A stretch of 64,000 nt of DNA from Microbacterium excoecariae (GTDB lineage: Bacteria > Actinomycetota > Actinomycetes > Actinomycetales > Microbacteriaceae): positions 1,711,115 to 1,775,114 of the forward strand of contig NZ_JAANCO010000001.1 of NCBI RefSeq assembly GCF_011326725.1, read 5' to 3'. Both the position numbers and the translations under genes were made by a program. Below the pieces are notes generated by a model. It had not been told where the DNA came from. It worked only from the letters and a program-made list of their open reading frames with translations, and did no database searches. Below, in pieces: positions 26,839-35,306 of the stretch (the first letter of the stretch is position 1; every line of letters starts with the position of its first letter).

Positions 26839-27729
26839 TCAGCGGATGTGGACCACGGTGCCCGCGGGGAGCTCCGCGATCGCGTCGATGGCCTCCGCGC
26901 CGAGCCGGAGGCACCCGTTCGAGATCGCTCCCGCGTGCGCGTCGTGATAGTGAAACGCCGTCACCGCCACGGGCTGCCCGCCGAAGCCGGCGAGCGTCGG
27001 CGACTGCACCGAGAGGTAGGCCATGGCGTGGCCGCGCGTGTAGGCGAACGACACCGTCTCCGTCAGCATGATGAACGCGCGCCCCGTGGGCGTCGGGGTG
27101 GCGTCCGTGCCCCACGCGAAATCCGTCGTGATGAGCGCGCGCTCCTCGTCGGCCCCGCGCCCGCGCACGATCTCGATCGTGCCCTCCGCGATCGAGACCT
27201 CGACGCGGCGCTCCTCGCGCGCGGTCGTGACGTCGGCGGCGCGGACCCACCCGGACAGCTGCGACGGATCCCCCTCGCCCGGGACGCCCTGGCGCCCCAC
27301 GACGAGCACCCGGAGCCACGTCCCCGCGCGCTCCACGACGGGCACCGTCGTGCCCCCGTAGCGCTGCGCGGCGGGGAGCCAGGCGACCGGCTCGCCCGTG
27401 GGATTCGCGAACACGGGAGCCCCCGCGGCCCCCGCCGTCGCCACGAGCCCGGTCCCGAGCGCGGTCGGATCCTCGTCGACCGGGAGCGCCGGGATGACGG
27501 CGTGGACCTCGGTCGCGGGCAGCGCGCCCTGCGCGTACGCGGCGGTGTTCTCCGGCGGCGCGGTGGGGGTGGGAGACGGCGTCGGCGTCGCGGTGGGAGT
27601 CGGCCGCGCGGCGACGGGCGCCGACGCGCGGGGCTCGTCGGCGGCGGGCCACGCGACCGCGACCACCGCGATCGCCGCCGCGAGGAGGATCGCAATCCCG
27701 CCGAGGAGCCCCCACCCACGCCGCGTCAT
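26839..27729 (-). CDS. L,D-transpeptidase (YkuD) cell-wall enzyme
   Basis: Forms 3-3 peptidoglycan cross-links or attaches proteins to the wall. The roughly 296-residue protein has an N-terminal membrane anchor (about residues 5-26), a Pro/Thr/Ala linker, an SH3-like region and a C-terminal YkuD domain with the catalytic set HYHDAHAGAISNGCLRL (His, Ser, Asn-Gly-Cys). I prefer ATG 27729, which sits six bases after a CATTAT -10 element; GTG 27735 is an in-frame alternative. It diverges from pdxY with an extremely short gap. Confidence 0.88.
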   Translation of the reverse strand: MTRRGWGLLGGIAILLAAAIAVVAVAWPAADEPRASAPVAARPTPTATPTPSPTPTAPPENTAAYAQGALPATEVHAVIPALPVDEDPTALGTGLVATAGAAGAPVFANPTGEPVAWLPAAQRYGGTTVPVVERAGTWLRVLVVGRQGVPGEGDPSQLSGWVRAADVTTAREERRVEVSIAEGTIEIVRGRGADEERALITTDFAWGTDATPTPTGRAFIMLTETVSFAYTRGHAMAYLSVQSPTLAGFGGQPVAVTAFHYHDAHAGAISNGCLRLGAEAIDAIAELPAGTVVHIR

Positions 27730-27734
27730 ACGCA

Positions 27735-27741
27735 CATAATG
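27735..27741. promoter_or_regulatory. Shared bidirectional -10 element for the L,D-transpeptidase and pdxY
   Basis: CATAATG reads as CATAAT on the plus strand (27735-27740) and CATTAT on the minus strand (27741-27736). On the minus strand it is six bases from ATG 27729; on the plus strand it would start a transcript about nine bases before ATG 27756. Confidence 0.5.
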
Positions 27742-27755
27742 GCATGATCGTTCGC

Positions 27756-28607
27756 ATGCAGATCCTGTCGATTCAGTCCGCCGTGGCCTTCGGGCACGCG
27801 GGCAACTCCGCCGCCGTGTTCCCCATGCAGCGCATCGGGGTCGAGGTCCTTCCCGTCTACACGGTCGCGTTCTCGAACCACACAGGGTACGGATCCTGGC
27901 GCGGCCCCGTCATGGATCCCGCGGAGGTCGCCGACGTCATCACGGGCGTCGAGGAGCGCGGCGCGTTCCCGGGAATCGACGCGGTGCTGAGCGGGTATCA
28001 GGGATCCGAGGGGATCGCGGACGTCATCGTCGACGCGGTGCGCCGCGTGAAGGCGGCGAACCCCGACGCCCTCTACGCCTGCGACCCCGTCATGGGCAAC
28101 GCCCGCTCGGGCTGCTTCGTGGCGCCCGCGATCCCGGACCTGCTCCGCGACGTCGTCGTGCCCGTCGCCGACATCATCACGCCGAACCAGTTCGAGCTCG
28201 GCTTCCTCACCGGCACGACCCCCGACACGATCGATTCCACGCTGGACTCCGTGGACGCCGCCCGCGCCATGGGCCCCGGGACCGTGCTCGTCACGAGCGT
28301 GGAGCGCCCCGACCGGCCCGACGGCACGATCGGAATGCTGGCGGTGGACGACGCGGGGGCGTGGCTCGTCGAGACCCCCTACCTCCCGATGAAGGCGAAC
28401 GGATCCGGCGACGTCACGGCGGCGCTGTTCACCTCGCACTACGCGCGCACGCGCGATGCCGCCGACGCGCTCGCGCGCACCGCCTCAAGCGTCTTCGGGC
28501 TTCTCGAGATGACGCACGCGGCCGGTTCGAAGGAGCTGCACCTCGTCGAGGCACAGGAGCACTACGCGCAGCCGCGCCTCGAGTTCGTGCCGCGCCGCGT
28601 GCGCTGA
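27756..28607 (+). CDS. pdxY: Pyridoxal kinase PdxY
   Basis: Phosphorylates pyridoxal in the vitamin B6 salvage pathway. The 283-residue ribokinase-fold protein starts MQILSIQSAVAFGHAGNSAA at ATG 27756 (ATG 27744 is possible but adds non-family residues), with YACDPVMGNARSGCFV, ITPNQFELGFLTG and the anion-hole/catalytic segment MKANGSGDVTAALFTSHY. It is convergent with pdxT four bases away, placing salvage next to de novo PLP synthesis. Confidence 0.93.
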   Translation: MQILSIQSAVAFGHAGNSAAVFPMQRIGVEVLPVYTVAFSNHTGYGSWRGPVMDPAEVADVITGVEERGAFPGIDAVLSGYQGSEGIADVIVDAVRRVKAANPDALYACDPVMGNARSGCFVAPAIPDLLRDVVVPVADIITPNQFELGFLTGTTPDTIDSTLDSVDAARAMGPGTVLVTSVERPDRPDGTIGMLAVDDAGAWLVETPYLPMKANGSGDVTAALFTSHYARTRDAADALARTASSVFGLLEMTHAAGSKELHLVEAQEHYAQPRLEFVPRRVR

Positions 28608-28611
28608 GGCG

Positions 28612-29208
28612 TCAGGCCGCCCGCGCCACGAGCGCGAGAAAGCGCTCGTGGAAACGGCGCTCGCCGGTCTGCTCGGGGTGAAACGCCGTCCCCAGGATCA
28701 CGCCCTGCTCGGCCGCGACGATCTCGCCGCTCGGGAGCCGGGCGAGTTCGCGCGCGCGCGGCCCGATCTCCTCGATGGCGGGCGCGCGGATGAACGCGCA
28801 GCGCACGGGCGGAGCTCCGAGCTCCGGCACGTCGAGCTCGGCCTCGAACGACTCGCGCTGGCGACCGAAGGCGTTGCGGCGCACCGCGACGTCGAGGCCT
28901 CCAAACGTCCGCTGGCCCGCGATGCCGCCCTGCAGGCGGTCGGCGAGCAGGATCAGGCCGGCGCAGGTGCCGTAGGCGGGGAGTCCGGCGGCGAGGCGAT
29001 CGACCAGGGCGTCGCGCACGTCGAACGCGCGAGCGAGCTTGTCGATCGTGCTCGACTCTCCGCCCGGGAGCACGAGCCCGTCGATCTCGGCGAGTTCCTC
29101 CGCCCGCCGGATCCGCACCGTGCGAGCGCCGAGGTCCTCGAGCAGGGCGGCGTGCTCGCGCACGTCGCCCTGCAGCGCGAGGATCCCGACGGTGGGCCTA
29201 CCAGCCAC
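28612..29208 (-). CDS. pdxT: Pyridoxal 5'-phosphate synthase glutaminase subunit PdxT
   Basis: Delivers ammonia from glutamine to PdxS. The 198-residue class I glutaminase has [25 protein letters not shown], the nucleophile in [12 protein letters not shown] and the His-Glu pair in [16 protein letters not shown]. Start GTG 29208 lies inside the end of pdxS (11-base overlap) and follows a GAG-rich stretch; the longer frame above is a pdxS shadow. Confidence 0.95.
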   Translation of the reverse strand: MAGRPTVGILALQGDVREHAALLEDLGARTVRIRRAEELAEIDGLVLPGGESSTIDKLARAFDVRDALVDRLAAGLPAYGTCAGLILLADRLQGGIAGQRTFGGLDVAVRRNAFGRQRESFEAELDVPELGAPPVRCAFIRAPAIEEIGPRARELARLPSGEIVAAEQGVILGTAFHPEQTGERRFHERFLALVARAA

Positions 29209-30091
29209 GCTCGGCGAGCCGGTGCGGCGCGGGGACGTCGGCGACGTTGATCCCGACCATCGCCTCGCCCAGTCCGCGCGAGGCACGGGCGATCGCACCG
29301 GGGTCGTCGAAGTAGGTGGTGGCGGCCACGATCGCGCGCGCGCGGGCGGCCGGGTCGCCCGACTTGAAGATGCCGGATCCGACAAACACGCCGTCGGCGC
29401 CGAGCTGCATCATCATGGCCGCGTCGGCGGGCGTGGCGACGCCGCCAGCGGTGAACAGGACGACCGGCAGCCGACCCGACCGCGCGACCTCGGCGACGAG
29501 TTCGTAGGGCGCCTGCAGCTCCTTCGCCGCGACGAACAGCTCGTCGTCGCTCTTCGCCGCGAGGGCGCGGATCTCTCCCGTGATCTGGCGGATGTGGCGC
29601 GTCGCCTCCGACACGTCGCCCGTCCCGGCCTCGCCCTTCGACCGGATCATCGCGGCGCCCTCGGTGATGCGGCGCAGGGCCTCGCCCAGGTTCGTCGCGC
29701 CGCACACGAACGGGACCTGAAACGCCCGCTTGTCGATGTGGTGGAGGTAGTCGGCCGGCGACAACACCTCGGACTCGTCGATGTAGTCGACCCCGAGCTC
29801 CTGGAGGACCTGCGCCTCGACGAAGTGCCCGATCCGCGCCTTCGCCATCACCGGGATCTCGACGGCCCGGACGATCTCGTCGATGAGGTCGGGGTCGCTC
29901 ATGCGCGCGACGCCGCCCTGGGCGCGGATGTCTGCGGGCACGCGCTCGAGCGCCATCACCGCGACCGCGCCCGCATCCTCCGCGATGCGCGCCTGCTCTG
30001 CCGTGACCACGTCCATGATCACACCTCCCTTGAGCATCTCCGCCAGCCCGCGCCCCACGCGCGCGGTGTCCGAGTTCGCCGTCGCTGTCAT
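29198..30091 (-). CDS. pdxS: Pyridoxal 5'-phosphate synthase subunit PdxS
   Basis: Synthase subunit making PLP from ribose 5-phosphate, glyceraldehyde 3-phosphate and ammonia. The 297-residue TIM barrel has [14 protein letters not shown], the substrate-binding Lys in [50 protein letters not shown] and [13 protein letters not shown]. It starts at ATG 30091 after GGGAGAG. It is divergent from the MocR regulator pdxR, the classical pdxR-pdxST arrangement. Confidence 0.97.
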   Translation of the reverse strand: MTATANSDTARVGRGLAEMLKGGVIMDVVTAEQARIAEDAGAVAVMALERVPADIRAQGGVARMSDPDLIDEIVRAVEIPVMAKARIGHFVEAQVLQELGVDYIDESEVLSPADYLHHIDKRAFQVPFVCGATNLGEALRRITEGAAMIRSKGEAGTGDVSEATRHIRQITGEIRALAAKSDDELFVAAKELQAPYELVAEVARSGRLPVVLFTAGGVATPADAAMMMQLGADGVFVGSGIFKSGDPAARARAIVAATTYFDDPGAIARASRGLGEAMVGINVADVPAPHRLAERGW

Positions 30092-30121
30092 GACTCTCCC
30101 TGTCTCCTCGGCCGTTCCGAA

Positions 30122-30139
30122 GTTTGATCTAGGCCAAAG
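30122..30139. promoter_or_regulatory. Probable PdxR operator between pdxS and pdxR
   Basis: A near-palindrome TTTGATCTAGGCCAAA with CTAG at its centre (30123-30138). Read on the minus strand it contains CTTTGGCCTA, similar to the half-site (AAAGTGGwCTA) reported for actinobacterial PdxR. Only one copy is obvious. Confidence 0.45.
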
Positions 30140-30157
30140 AGTAGCGCACGGGCACCG

Positions 30158-30163
30158 TAGGAT
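30158..30163 (+). promoter_or_regulatory. -10 element of a leaderless pdxR promoter
   Basis: TAGGAT, seven bases, then the pdxR ATG at 30171, with no ribosome binding site between. Confidence 0.45.
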
Positions 30164-30170
30164 CGACGCG

Positions 30171-31517
30171 ATGACAGAGGACGCCACCGGGCAGGGATTC
30201 GCCGGACGCACGGCGGCGGAGATCGCCGCCGAGATTCGCGGCCGGATCGATCGCGGCGCGCTCGCCCCCGGCGACGCGCTCCCGCCCGTGCGGCGTCTCG
30301 CCGCGGAGATCGGGGTCAATCGCAACACGGCCGTCGCCGCGTATCGCCAGCTCGCCGCGCAGGGGCTGGTGACGAGCCACGGCCGCGGGGGCACGCGGGT
30401 CGCGCAGCCCGACCAGGTCCCGCGGGAGGGGTTCTCCCCCGCGTCCGCCCTGCGGGACGTCGCGAGCGGCAACCCGGATCCCCGGTTCCTCCCGGATCCG
30501 CGCCCCGCGCTGGCCGCCGTCGCCGGTCGCCCCGTGCTCTACGGCGCGCCCGCGATCGACCCGGAGCTCGAGGCGTGGGCGCACGCGTGGCTCTCGGGCG
30601 ACCTCCTCCCGGCGTCGTCACGTGTGCGCGTGACCGCCACGAGTGGCGCGGCGGACGCGCTCGACCGGCTCCTCGCGTCCAGTCTCGCCCCCGGCGATGC
30701 GGTCGCCATCGAGGAGCCCGGCTTCCTCACGGGGATCCACCTGGTCCGTGTCGGGGGGTATCGCGCGCTCGCCGTGCCAATCGACAATGAGGGCATGACG
30801 GCCGAGGGGCTCCGCGCCGCGCTCGAGGCGGGAGCGCGGGCCATCGTCTGCACGCCGCGCGCGCAGAATCCGACCGGCGCCGCGCTCTCTCGGGCGCGCG
30901 CGGCGGAACTGCGCGCGGTGCTCGCGGACCACCCCTACGCGCTCGTGATCGAGGACGACCACTTCTCGCTCCTGTCGACGCGGGCGTATCACCCCATCGT
31001 CCCCGCCGGACACGAGCGGTTCGCCCTCGTGCGCTCGGTCTCGAAGTTCCTCGGACCCGACCTCGGCGTCGCGCTCGTCGGATCCGACGCCGAGACCGCG
31101 GCGCGGCTCGGCCTGCGCCTCCGGACGGGTACGGCGTGGGTCAGCCACCTGCTGCAGCGCGTGGTGCTCGCGCTCCTCACGGACCCCGGGGTGCGCGCGG
31201 GGCTGGAGCGGGCGAGCACGCACTACGCCCGGCAGGCGGAGCGCCTCCGGGCCGCGCTCGACCGCGCGGGCGTGGGCTCGGCGCCGGCGGACGGACTCAG
31301 CGTGTGGGCCGACGTCGCCGCCCCCGCGAACGCGGCAACCGAGGCGCTGGCGCGGCGCGGGTGGCTGGCCCGTTCGGGCGACGCGTTCCGGGTCGCTTCC
31401 GGCGCCGCGCCCTCCACGCACCTGCGCCTCACGGGACACGAGCTCGACGCGGGGGGAATGGAGGAGCTCGCGCGGGCCGTTGCCGCCGCGGCGGGCGAGG
31501 CCCGGGGCGAGCGCTAA
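30171..31517 (+). CDS. pdxR: MocR/GabR-family regulator, probable PdxR
   Basis: A 448-residue fusion of an N-terminal GntR winged helix ([41 protein letters not shown], about residues 16-60) and a C-terminal class I aminotransferase-like domain. The PLP-binding Lys lies in [17 protein letters not shown], with [13 protein letters not shown] and [10 protein letters not shown]. In actinobacteria such proteins sense PLP and activate pdxST, from which this gene diverges. The aminotransferase fold is probably a sensor rather than an enzyme. Confidence 0.85.
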   Translation: MTEDATGQGFAGRTAAEIAAEIRGRIDRGALAPGDALPPVRRLAAEIGVNRNTAVAAYRQLAAQGLVTSHGRGGTRVAQPDQVPREGFSPASALRDVASGNPDPRFLPDPRPALAAVAGRPVLYGAPAIDPELEAWAHAWLSGDLLPASSRVRVTATSGAADALDRLLASSLAPGDAVAIEEPGFLTGIHLVRVGGYRALAVPIDNEGMTAEGLRAALEAGARAIVCTPRAQNPTGAALSRARAAELRAVLADHPYALVIEDDHFSLLSTRAYHPIVPAGHERFALVRSVSKFLGPDLGVALVGSDAETAARLGLRLRTGTAWVSHLLQRVVLALLTDPGVRAGLERASTHYARQAERLRAALDRAGVGSAPADGLSVWADVAAPANAATEALARRGWLARSGDAFRVASGAAPSTHLRLTGHELDAGGMEELARAVAAAAGEARGER

Positions 31518-31538
31518 CCGGGCCGAGGAGGACCGGGC

Positions 31539-32111
31539 CTAGACGTGCGGGTGATGCTCGGGCCAGGCGTCGGCGAGCGCTTGACGCACCTCACCCAGCA
31601 GCTGCGGGAGCGCCTTCGTCCGGGCGATGATCGGAAAGAAGTTCGCGTCGCTCGCCCAGCGCGGCACGATGTGCTGGTGGAGGTGCTCCTCGATCCCCGC
31701 GCCCGCGACCTCGCCCTGGTTCATGCCGATGTTGAACCCGTCGCAGCGCGACGTGTGGCGCAGCACGCGCATCGCCACCTTGGTGAGGTGCGCGACCTCG
31801 GCGGTCTCCTGGACCGTCGCCTCGTCGTACATCCCGACGTGGCGGTACGGGCAGACGAGGAGGTGGCCGGAGTTATAGGGGAAGAGGTTGAGGGCCACGA
31901 AGGCGTGCTCGCCGCGGTAGACGATGAGCCCGTCCTCGTCCGACATGCGCGGATTCTGGCAGAACGGGCACCCGCTCCCCCGGTTCACCCCGGATCCGGC
32001 CTGGATGTAGGCCATCCGGTGCGGCGTCCAGAGCCGCTGAAAGGCGTCGGGCACGCCGCCGCCCGCCGACTCGGGCTCGAGCCGCTCGAACTCCGGGCCG
32101 GCGGACGTCAC
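31539..32111 (-). CDS. HIT-family hydrolase/phosphorylase acting on dinucleoside polyphosphates
   Basis: A 190-residue HIT protein starting at GTG 32111, which overlaps the thrS stop by four bases. It has a CPFC pair with downstream His residues that likely bind zinc, the [20 protein letters not shown] segment, [26 protein letters not shown] (HxHxH motif). The mycobacterial homologue in the same position after thrS, Rv2613c, is an Ap4A phosphorylase, so that activity is likely here too; the exact substrate is not visible from sequence. Confidence 0.85.
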   Translation of the reverse strand: MTSAGPEFERLEPESAGGGVPDAFQRLWTPHRMAYIQAGSGVNRGSGCPFCQNPRMSDEDGLIVYRGEHAFVALNLFPYNSGHLLVCPYRHVGMYDEATVQETAEVAHLTKVAMRVLRHTSRCDGFNIGMNQGEVAGAGIEEHLHQHIVPRWASDANFFPIIARTKALPQLLGEVRQALADAWPEHHPHV

Positions 32112-34084
32112 GCGGCGTCCTCCTCGGTCATGACGACCGACTTGTCGGCGATGAGGCGCCCGATGAGCGCGACCGCCTCGTCGACCGGAACCCCGTTGCG
32201 CTGCGAGCCGTCGCGGAATCGGAAGGACACCGTGCCGGCCTGGCGATCCTGATCCCCCGCGATGAGCAGGAGCGGGACCTTCGCGGTGGTGTGCGTGCGA
32301 ATCTTCTTCTGCATGCGGTCGTCGGACGCGTCGAGCTCGGCACGCACGCCCGCCCGCCGCAGGGTGTCCATGACCCCGCCGAGGTAGTCGGCGAACTCGT
32401 CGGCCACGGGGATGCCGACCGCCTGGACGGGCGCAAGCCAGAGCGGGAAGTCGCCGGCGTAGTGCTCCAGGAGGATCGCGAAGAACCTCTCGATGGAGCC
32501 GAACAGCGCGCGGTGGATCATGATCGGGCGCTGCTTCGAGCCGTCCGGCGCGGTGTACTCCAGATCGAACCGCTCGGGCAGGTTGGGGTCCACCTGCACG
32601 GTCGACAGCTGCCACACCCGGCCCAGCGCGTCGCGCGTCTTCAGGTCGATCTTCGGGCCGTAGAACGCCGCCTCGCCCGGGACCTCGGTCAGCTTCAGCC
32701 CGCTCGCCACCGCCACGTTGCGCAGCGCGTTCGTCGAGGACTCCCAGAACTCGTCGGATCCGATCCACTTCGACTTCTCGTCGTCGCGCATCGACAGCTC
32801 GAGCTCGAAGTCGGTCAGGCCGAAGTCGCGCAGCATCGAGAGGATGAACTCGAGGACGCCTGTCACCTCGCCCTCGAGCTGATCGGGGGTCACGAAGAGG
32901 TGCGAGTCGTCCTGTGTGAAGCCGCGCACGCGCGTGAGCCCGTGCAGCGCGCCCGACAGCTCGTTGCGGTACACCGTGCCGTTCTCCGCCAGGCGGAGCG
33001 GGAGATCGCGGTAGCTGCGGGCCCGCTCCTTGTACACGAGAATGTGCATCGGGCAGTTCATGGGCTTGAGGTAGTAGTCAGCGCCCTGCTTCGTCACGTG
33101 ACCGTCGTCGTCACGCTCCTCGTCCATGCGGATCGGCGGCCAGATTCCCTCCGCGTAGGTGGCGAGGTGACCGCTCGTCGCGAAGAGGTCGGACTTCGCG
33201 ATATGCGGCGTGTAGACGTAGCTGTAACCGCCGGCGATGTGACGACGCCGGGCGTGCTGCTCCATCTCCCCGCGCACGATGCCGCCCTTGGGGTGCCACA
33301 CCGAGAGCCCGGATCCGATCTCGTCCGGGAACGAGAACAGGTCCAGCTCGCGGCCCAGCTTGCGGTGGTCACGCCGCGCGGCCTCGGCGAGGCGGTCCTG
33401 GTACGCGCGCAGGTCGTCCTTCGAGGACCAGGCGGTGCCGTAGACCCGCTGCAGCTGCGGGTTCTTCTCGCTCCCGCGCCAGTAGGCGCCCGCGACGCGC
33501 AGGAGGTCCCACCCGTTCCCGATCAGGCGCGTCGAGGGCAGGTGCGGCCCGCGGCAGAGGTCCTTCCAGACGACCTCGCCCGTCTTCGCATCGACGTTGT
33601 CATAGATGGTCAGCTCGCCGGCGCCGACCTCGACGCTCGCGCCCTCCGCGGCCTCCTTACGGCCTCCCTTGAGGCCGATCAGCTCGAGCTTGAACGGCTC
33701 GTCCGCCAGCTCCTCGCGCGCCTCGTCGTCGGTGACGACCCGCCGGACGAACCGCTGGCCCGCCTTCACGATCCGCTGCATTTCCTTCTTGATGGCCTTC
33801 AGCGCCTCGGGCGTGATGGGCTCGGAGGTGCCGAAGTCGTAGTAGAAGCCGTCGGTGATGGGCGGGCCGATGCCGAGGTTCGCCTGCGGGTTGATCGCTT
33901 GCACAGCCTGCGCGAGAACGTGAGCCGTCGAGTGACGCAGGATCGCGAGGCCGTCGGGACTGTCGATCGTGACCGGCTCGGTCGTCTGCGTCTCGAGAAC
34001 CTCGGACGCGAGGTCGGTGAGGACGCCGTCGACGCGCATCGCGACGACGTTTCGGTCGGGGTACAGATCGAATCCTGTGGTCAC
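32108..34084 (-). CDS. thrS: Threonine-tRNA ligase
   Basis: A 658-residue ThrRS: an N-terminal TGS-like part, the editing domain ([12 protein letters not shown] at about residues 50-61 with later RGPHLPSTR containing Cys-Arg-Gly), the class II core ([48 protein letters not shown], motif 3 [24 protein letters not shown]) and the anticodon-binding domain. It starts at GTG 34084, six bases after a TAGGAT hexamer, so it is probably leaderless. Confidence 0.97.
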   Translation of the reverse strand: MTTGFDLYPDRNVVAMRVDGVLTDLASEVLETQTTEPVTIDSPDGLAILRHSTAHVLAQAVQAINPQANLGIGPPITDGFYYDFGTSEPITPEALKAIKKEMQRIVKAGQRFVRRVVTDDEAREELADEPFKLELIGLKGGRKEAAEGASVEVGAGELTIYDNVDAKTGEVVWKDLCRGPHLPSTRLIGNGWDLLRVAGAYWRGSEKNPQLQRVYGTAWSSKDDLRAYQDRLAEAARRDHRKLGRELDLFSFPDEIGSGLSVWHPKGGIVRGEMEQHARRRHIAGGYSYVYTPHIAKSDLFATSGHLATYAEGIWPPIRMDEERDDDGHVTKQGADYYLKPMNCPMHILVYKERARSYRDLPLRLAENGTVYRNELSGALHGLTRVRGFTQDDSHLFVTPDQLEGEVTGVLEFILSMLRDFGLTDFELELSMRDDEKSKWIGSDEFWESSTNALRNVAVASGLKLTEVPGEAAFYGPKIDLKTRDALGRVWQLSTVQVDPNLPERFDLEYTAPDGSKQRPIMIHRALFGSIERFFAILLEHYAGDFPLWLAPVQAVGIPVADEFADYLGGVMDTLRRAGVRAELDASDDRMQKKIRTHTTAKVPLLLIAGDQDRQAGTVSFRFRDGSQRNGVPVDEAVALIGRLIADKSVVMTEEDAA

Positions 34085-34090
34085 CCGACC

Positions 34091-34096
34091 ATCCTA
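34091..34096 (-). promoter_or_regulatory. -10 element of a leaderless thrS promoter
   Basis: TAGGAT on the minus strand, six bases (GGTCGG), then the thrS GTG. Confidence 0.5.
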
Positions 34097-34124
34097 GTTC
34101 GCGCCGCAGCGTGCGCCGACCGGG

Positions 34125-34451
34125 TCAGCCGGGCGGCGTCCGGCCGAGCATCTGTGCCGCCTGCAGCACGCTCGGCGCCTGCGGATCCGCCCCCGCATCG
34201 ACGAGCGCGGTCACGATGCCGTCATGGCCCTTGAACAGCGCGCCCGCGAGCGGCACGAGGCGCTTGTCGTTCGCGCGGTTCACGTCGGCGCCGCGCGCGA
34301 TGAGCGCCCTGACGAGCTCCTCGTGCCCGTGGTAGGCGGCGAGCATCACGAGAGAGTCGCCGCTGTCGTTTACCGCGCGTGCGTCGTGTCCTTCATCGAT
34401 CGCCGCGAGGAGTGCGGTGTCGCCCGTGCGGGCCAGCTCGAACAGATCCAT
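34125..34451 (-). CDS. Short ankyrin-repeat protein
   Basis: A 108-residue protein made of about three ankyrin repeats: MDLFELARTGDTALLAAIDEG, then DSGDSLVMLAAYHGHEELVRALIARGADVNRAND and KRLVPLAGALFKGHDGIVTALVDAGADP. No signal peptide or membrane segment. Such stand-alone ankyrin proteins are common in Microbacteriaceae; the partner is unknown. It lies alone between the tRNA terminator and thrS. Confidence 0.82.
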   Translation of the reverse strand: MDLFELARTGDTALLAAIDEGHDARAVNDSGDSLVMLAAYHGHEELVRALIARGADVNRANDKRLVPLAGALFKGHDGIVTALVDAGADPQAPSVLQAAQMLGRTPPG

Positions 34452-34477
34452 CCCCTCAGTATGCGGCGCGCACGACG

Positions 34478-34505
34478 AAGGGCCCGTGCGAACACGGGCC
34501 CTTCT
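34478..34505 (-). terminator. Terminator after the tRNA-Gly(GCC) copy 1
   Basis: Perfect 12-base arms (GAAGGGCCCGTG / CACGGGCCCTTC) around a four-base loop, between tRNA-Gly and the ankyrin gene. Confidence 0.7.
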
Positions 34506-34512
34506 GAATCGG

Positions 34513-34585
34513 AGCGGATGACGAGACTCGAACTCGCGACCCTCACCTTGGCAAGGTGATGCGCTACCAACTGCGCTACATCCGC
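34513..34585 (-). tRNA. tRNA-Gly (anticodon GCC), copy 1
   Basis: A 73-base cloverleaf: acceptor GCGGATG/CATCCGC with discriminator T, anticodon stem TCACC/GGTGA with loop TTGCCAA, T loop TTCGAGT. CCA is not encoded. It is identical to the copy at 34856-34928 and lies between two terminator hairpins. Confidence 0.96.
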
Positions 34586-34591
34586 CGACAA

Positions 34592-34614
34592 GAAAACCCC
34601 CGTTCAGGGGGTTT
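34592..34614 (-). terminator. Terminator between tRNA-Val(GAC) and tRNA-Gly copy 1
   Basis: Arms AAAACCCCC / GGGGGTTTT around GAAC/GTTC-type four- to five-base loop, with T4 on either strand. It lies just after tRNA-Val(GAC) and only seven bases before tRNA-Gly copy 1. Confidence 0.75.
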
Positions 34615-34617
34615 TCG

Positions 34618-34689
34618 TGCGCGATACTGGGATCGAACCAGTGACCTCTTCCGTGTCAGGGAAGCGCGCTACCGCTGCGCCAATCGCGC
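34618..34689 (-). tRNA. tRNA-Val (anticodon GAC)
   Basis: A 72-base cloverleaf: acceptor GCGCGAT/ATCGCGC, discriminator A, anticodon stem CTTCC/GGAAG with loop CTGACAC, T arm ACTGG-TTCGATC-CCAGT. No encoded CCA. Confidence 0.95.
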
Positions 34690-34731
34690 TCATGAGAGCT
34701 ATTCAATTTTCTCCTGGAGTACCGGGAGTCG

Positions 34732-34802
34732 AGGTGGCGACGGGATTCGAACCCGTGTAAACGGCTTTGCAGGCCGGTGCCTAGCCTCTCGGCCACGCCA
34801 CC
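34732..34802 (-). tRNA. tRNA-Cys (anticodon GCA)
   Basis: A 71-base cloverleaf: acceptor GGTGGCG/CGCCACC, discriminator T, anticodon loop CTGCAAA, T arm ACGGG-TTCGAAT-CCCGT. It follows tRNA-Gly copy 2 in the same transcript. Confidence 0.95.
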
Positions 34803-34850
34803 GTGTGGGATTCGAACCCGCATGCCGAGCCACCCGAAGGTGTGCCCTGC
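34803..34850 (-). other. tRNA-like T-arm remnant between tRNA-Gly and tRNA-Cys
   Basis: The minus strand reads TGCGGG-TTCGAAT-CCCACA, a T arm with one mismatch, preceded by a short hairpin (CACC-TTCG-GGTG). No anticodon arm or acceptor stem can be completed. It may be a decayed tRNA or a structured spacer for processing of the tRNA precursor. Confidence 0.4.
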
Positions 34851-34855
34851 ACTCG

Positions 34856-34928
34856 AGCGGATGACGAGACTCGAACTCGCGACCCTCACCTTGGCAAGGT
34901 GATGCGCTACCAACTGCGCTACATCCGC
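34856..34928 (-). tRNA. tRNA-Gly (anticodon GCC), copy 2
   Basis: A 73-base cloverleaf identical to the copy at 34513-34585. It is the first gene of the minus-strand tRNA transcript Gly-Cys-Val. Confidence 0.96.
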
Positions 34929-34966
34929 ATTTCGTGTTCCGGCGTCTTGCGCCGGGCACTTGAAAT

Positions 34967-34995
34967 ACATTAGCCCAGAACCGAGGTCGCGCCAA
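34967..34995 (-). promoter_or_regulatory. Promoter of the tRNA Gly-Cys-Val operon
   Basis: -35 TTGGCG (34990-34995), a 17-base spacer and -10 TAATGT (34967-34972) on the minus strand. The leader to tRNA-Gly contains a small hairpin CCGGCG-CAAGA-CGCCGG. This is the clearest -35/-10 pair in the window. Confidence 0.7.
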
Positions 34996-35089
34996 ACCGG
35001 TCCCCGCTTCCGGGCGTGTCTTCGTGCCGCGCCGGCGCCGCGACACCCCCGGCGAGCGCGCGGAGTCGTGGCCCGTCGCATTCGTCCTG

Positions 35090-35095
35090 TAGTAT
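35090..35095 (+). promoter_or_regulatory. -10 element of tRNA-Val(CAC)
   Basis: TAGTAT on the plus strand, 33 bases before the mature 5' end. The -35 region is not clear. The 200 bases from 34929 to 35128 hold only this and the divergent tRNA promoter. Confidence 0.45.
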
Positions 35096-35128
35096 CGCTT
35101 CTCGTGCCCCGGCACACGAAGTTGATAC

Positions 35129-35202
35129 GGGCGATTGGCGCAGTTGGTTAGCGCGCTTCCTTCACACGGAAGAGGTCGTGGGTTCGAGTCCCGCATCGCC
35201 CA
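35129..35202 (+). tRNA. tRNA-Val (anticodon CAC)
   Basis: A 74-base cloverleaf: acceptor GGGCGAT/ATCGCCC, discriminator A, anticodon stem CTTCC/GGAAG with loop TTCACAC, T arm GTGGG-TTCGAGT-CCCGC. Its anticodon stem matches that of tRNA-Val(GAC) at 34618-34689. Confidence 0.95.
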
Positions 35203-35210
35203 CGCATTCA

Positions 35211-35244
35211 GGCCCCGTCCGGCTCCCGCCGGCCGGGGCCTTTT
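35211..35244 (+). terminator. Intrinsic terminator after tRNA-Val(CAC)
   Basis: Arms GGCCCCG / CGGGGCC with an upper stem CCGGC/GCCGG and a TCCC loop, followed by TTTT on the plus strand. Confidence 0.85.
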
Positions 35245-35306
35245 CGCGTGGTGCGCGAGCGGCCCGCGATCGGGCAAGCTGTTCTCATGCATATCGGGGA
35301 CACGCC

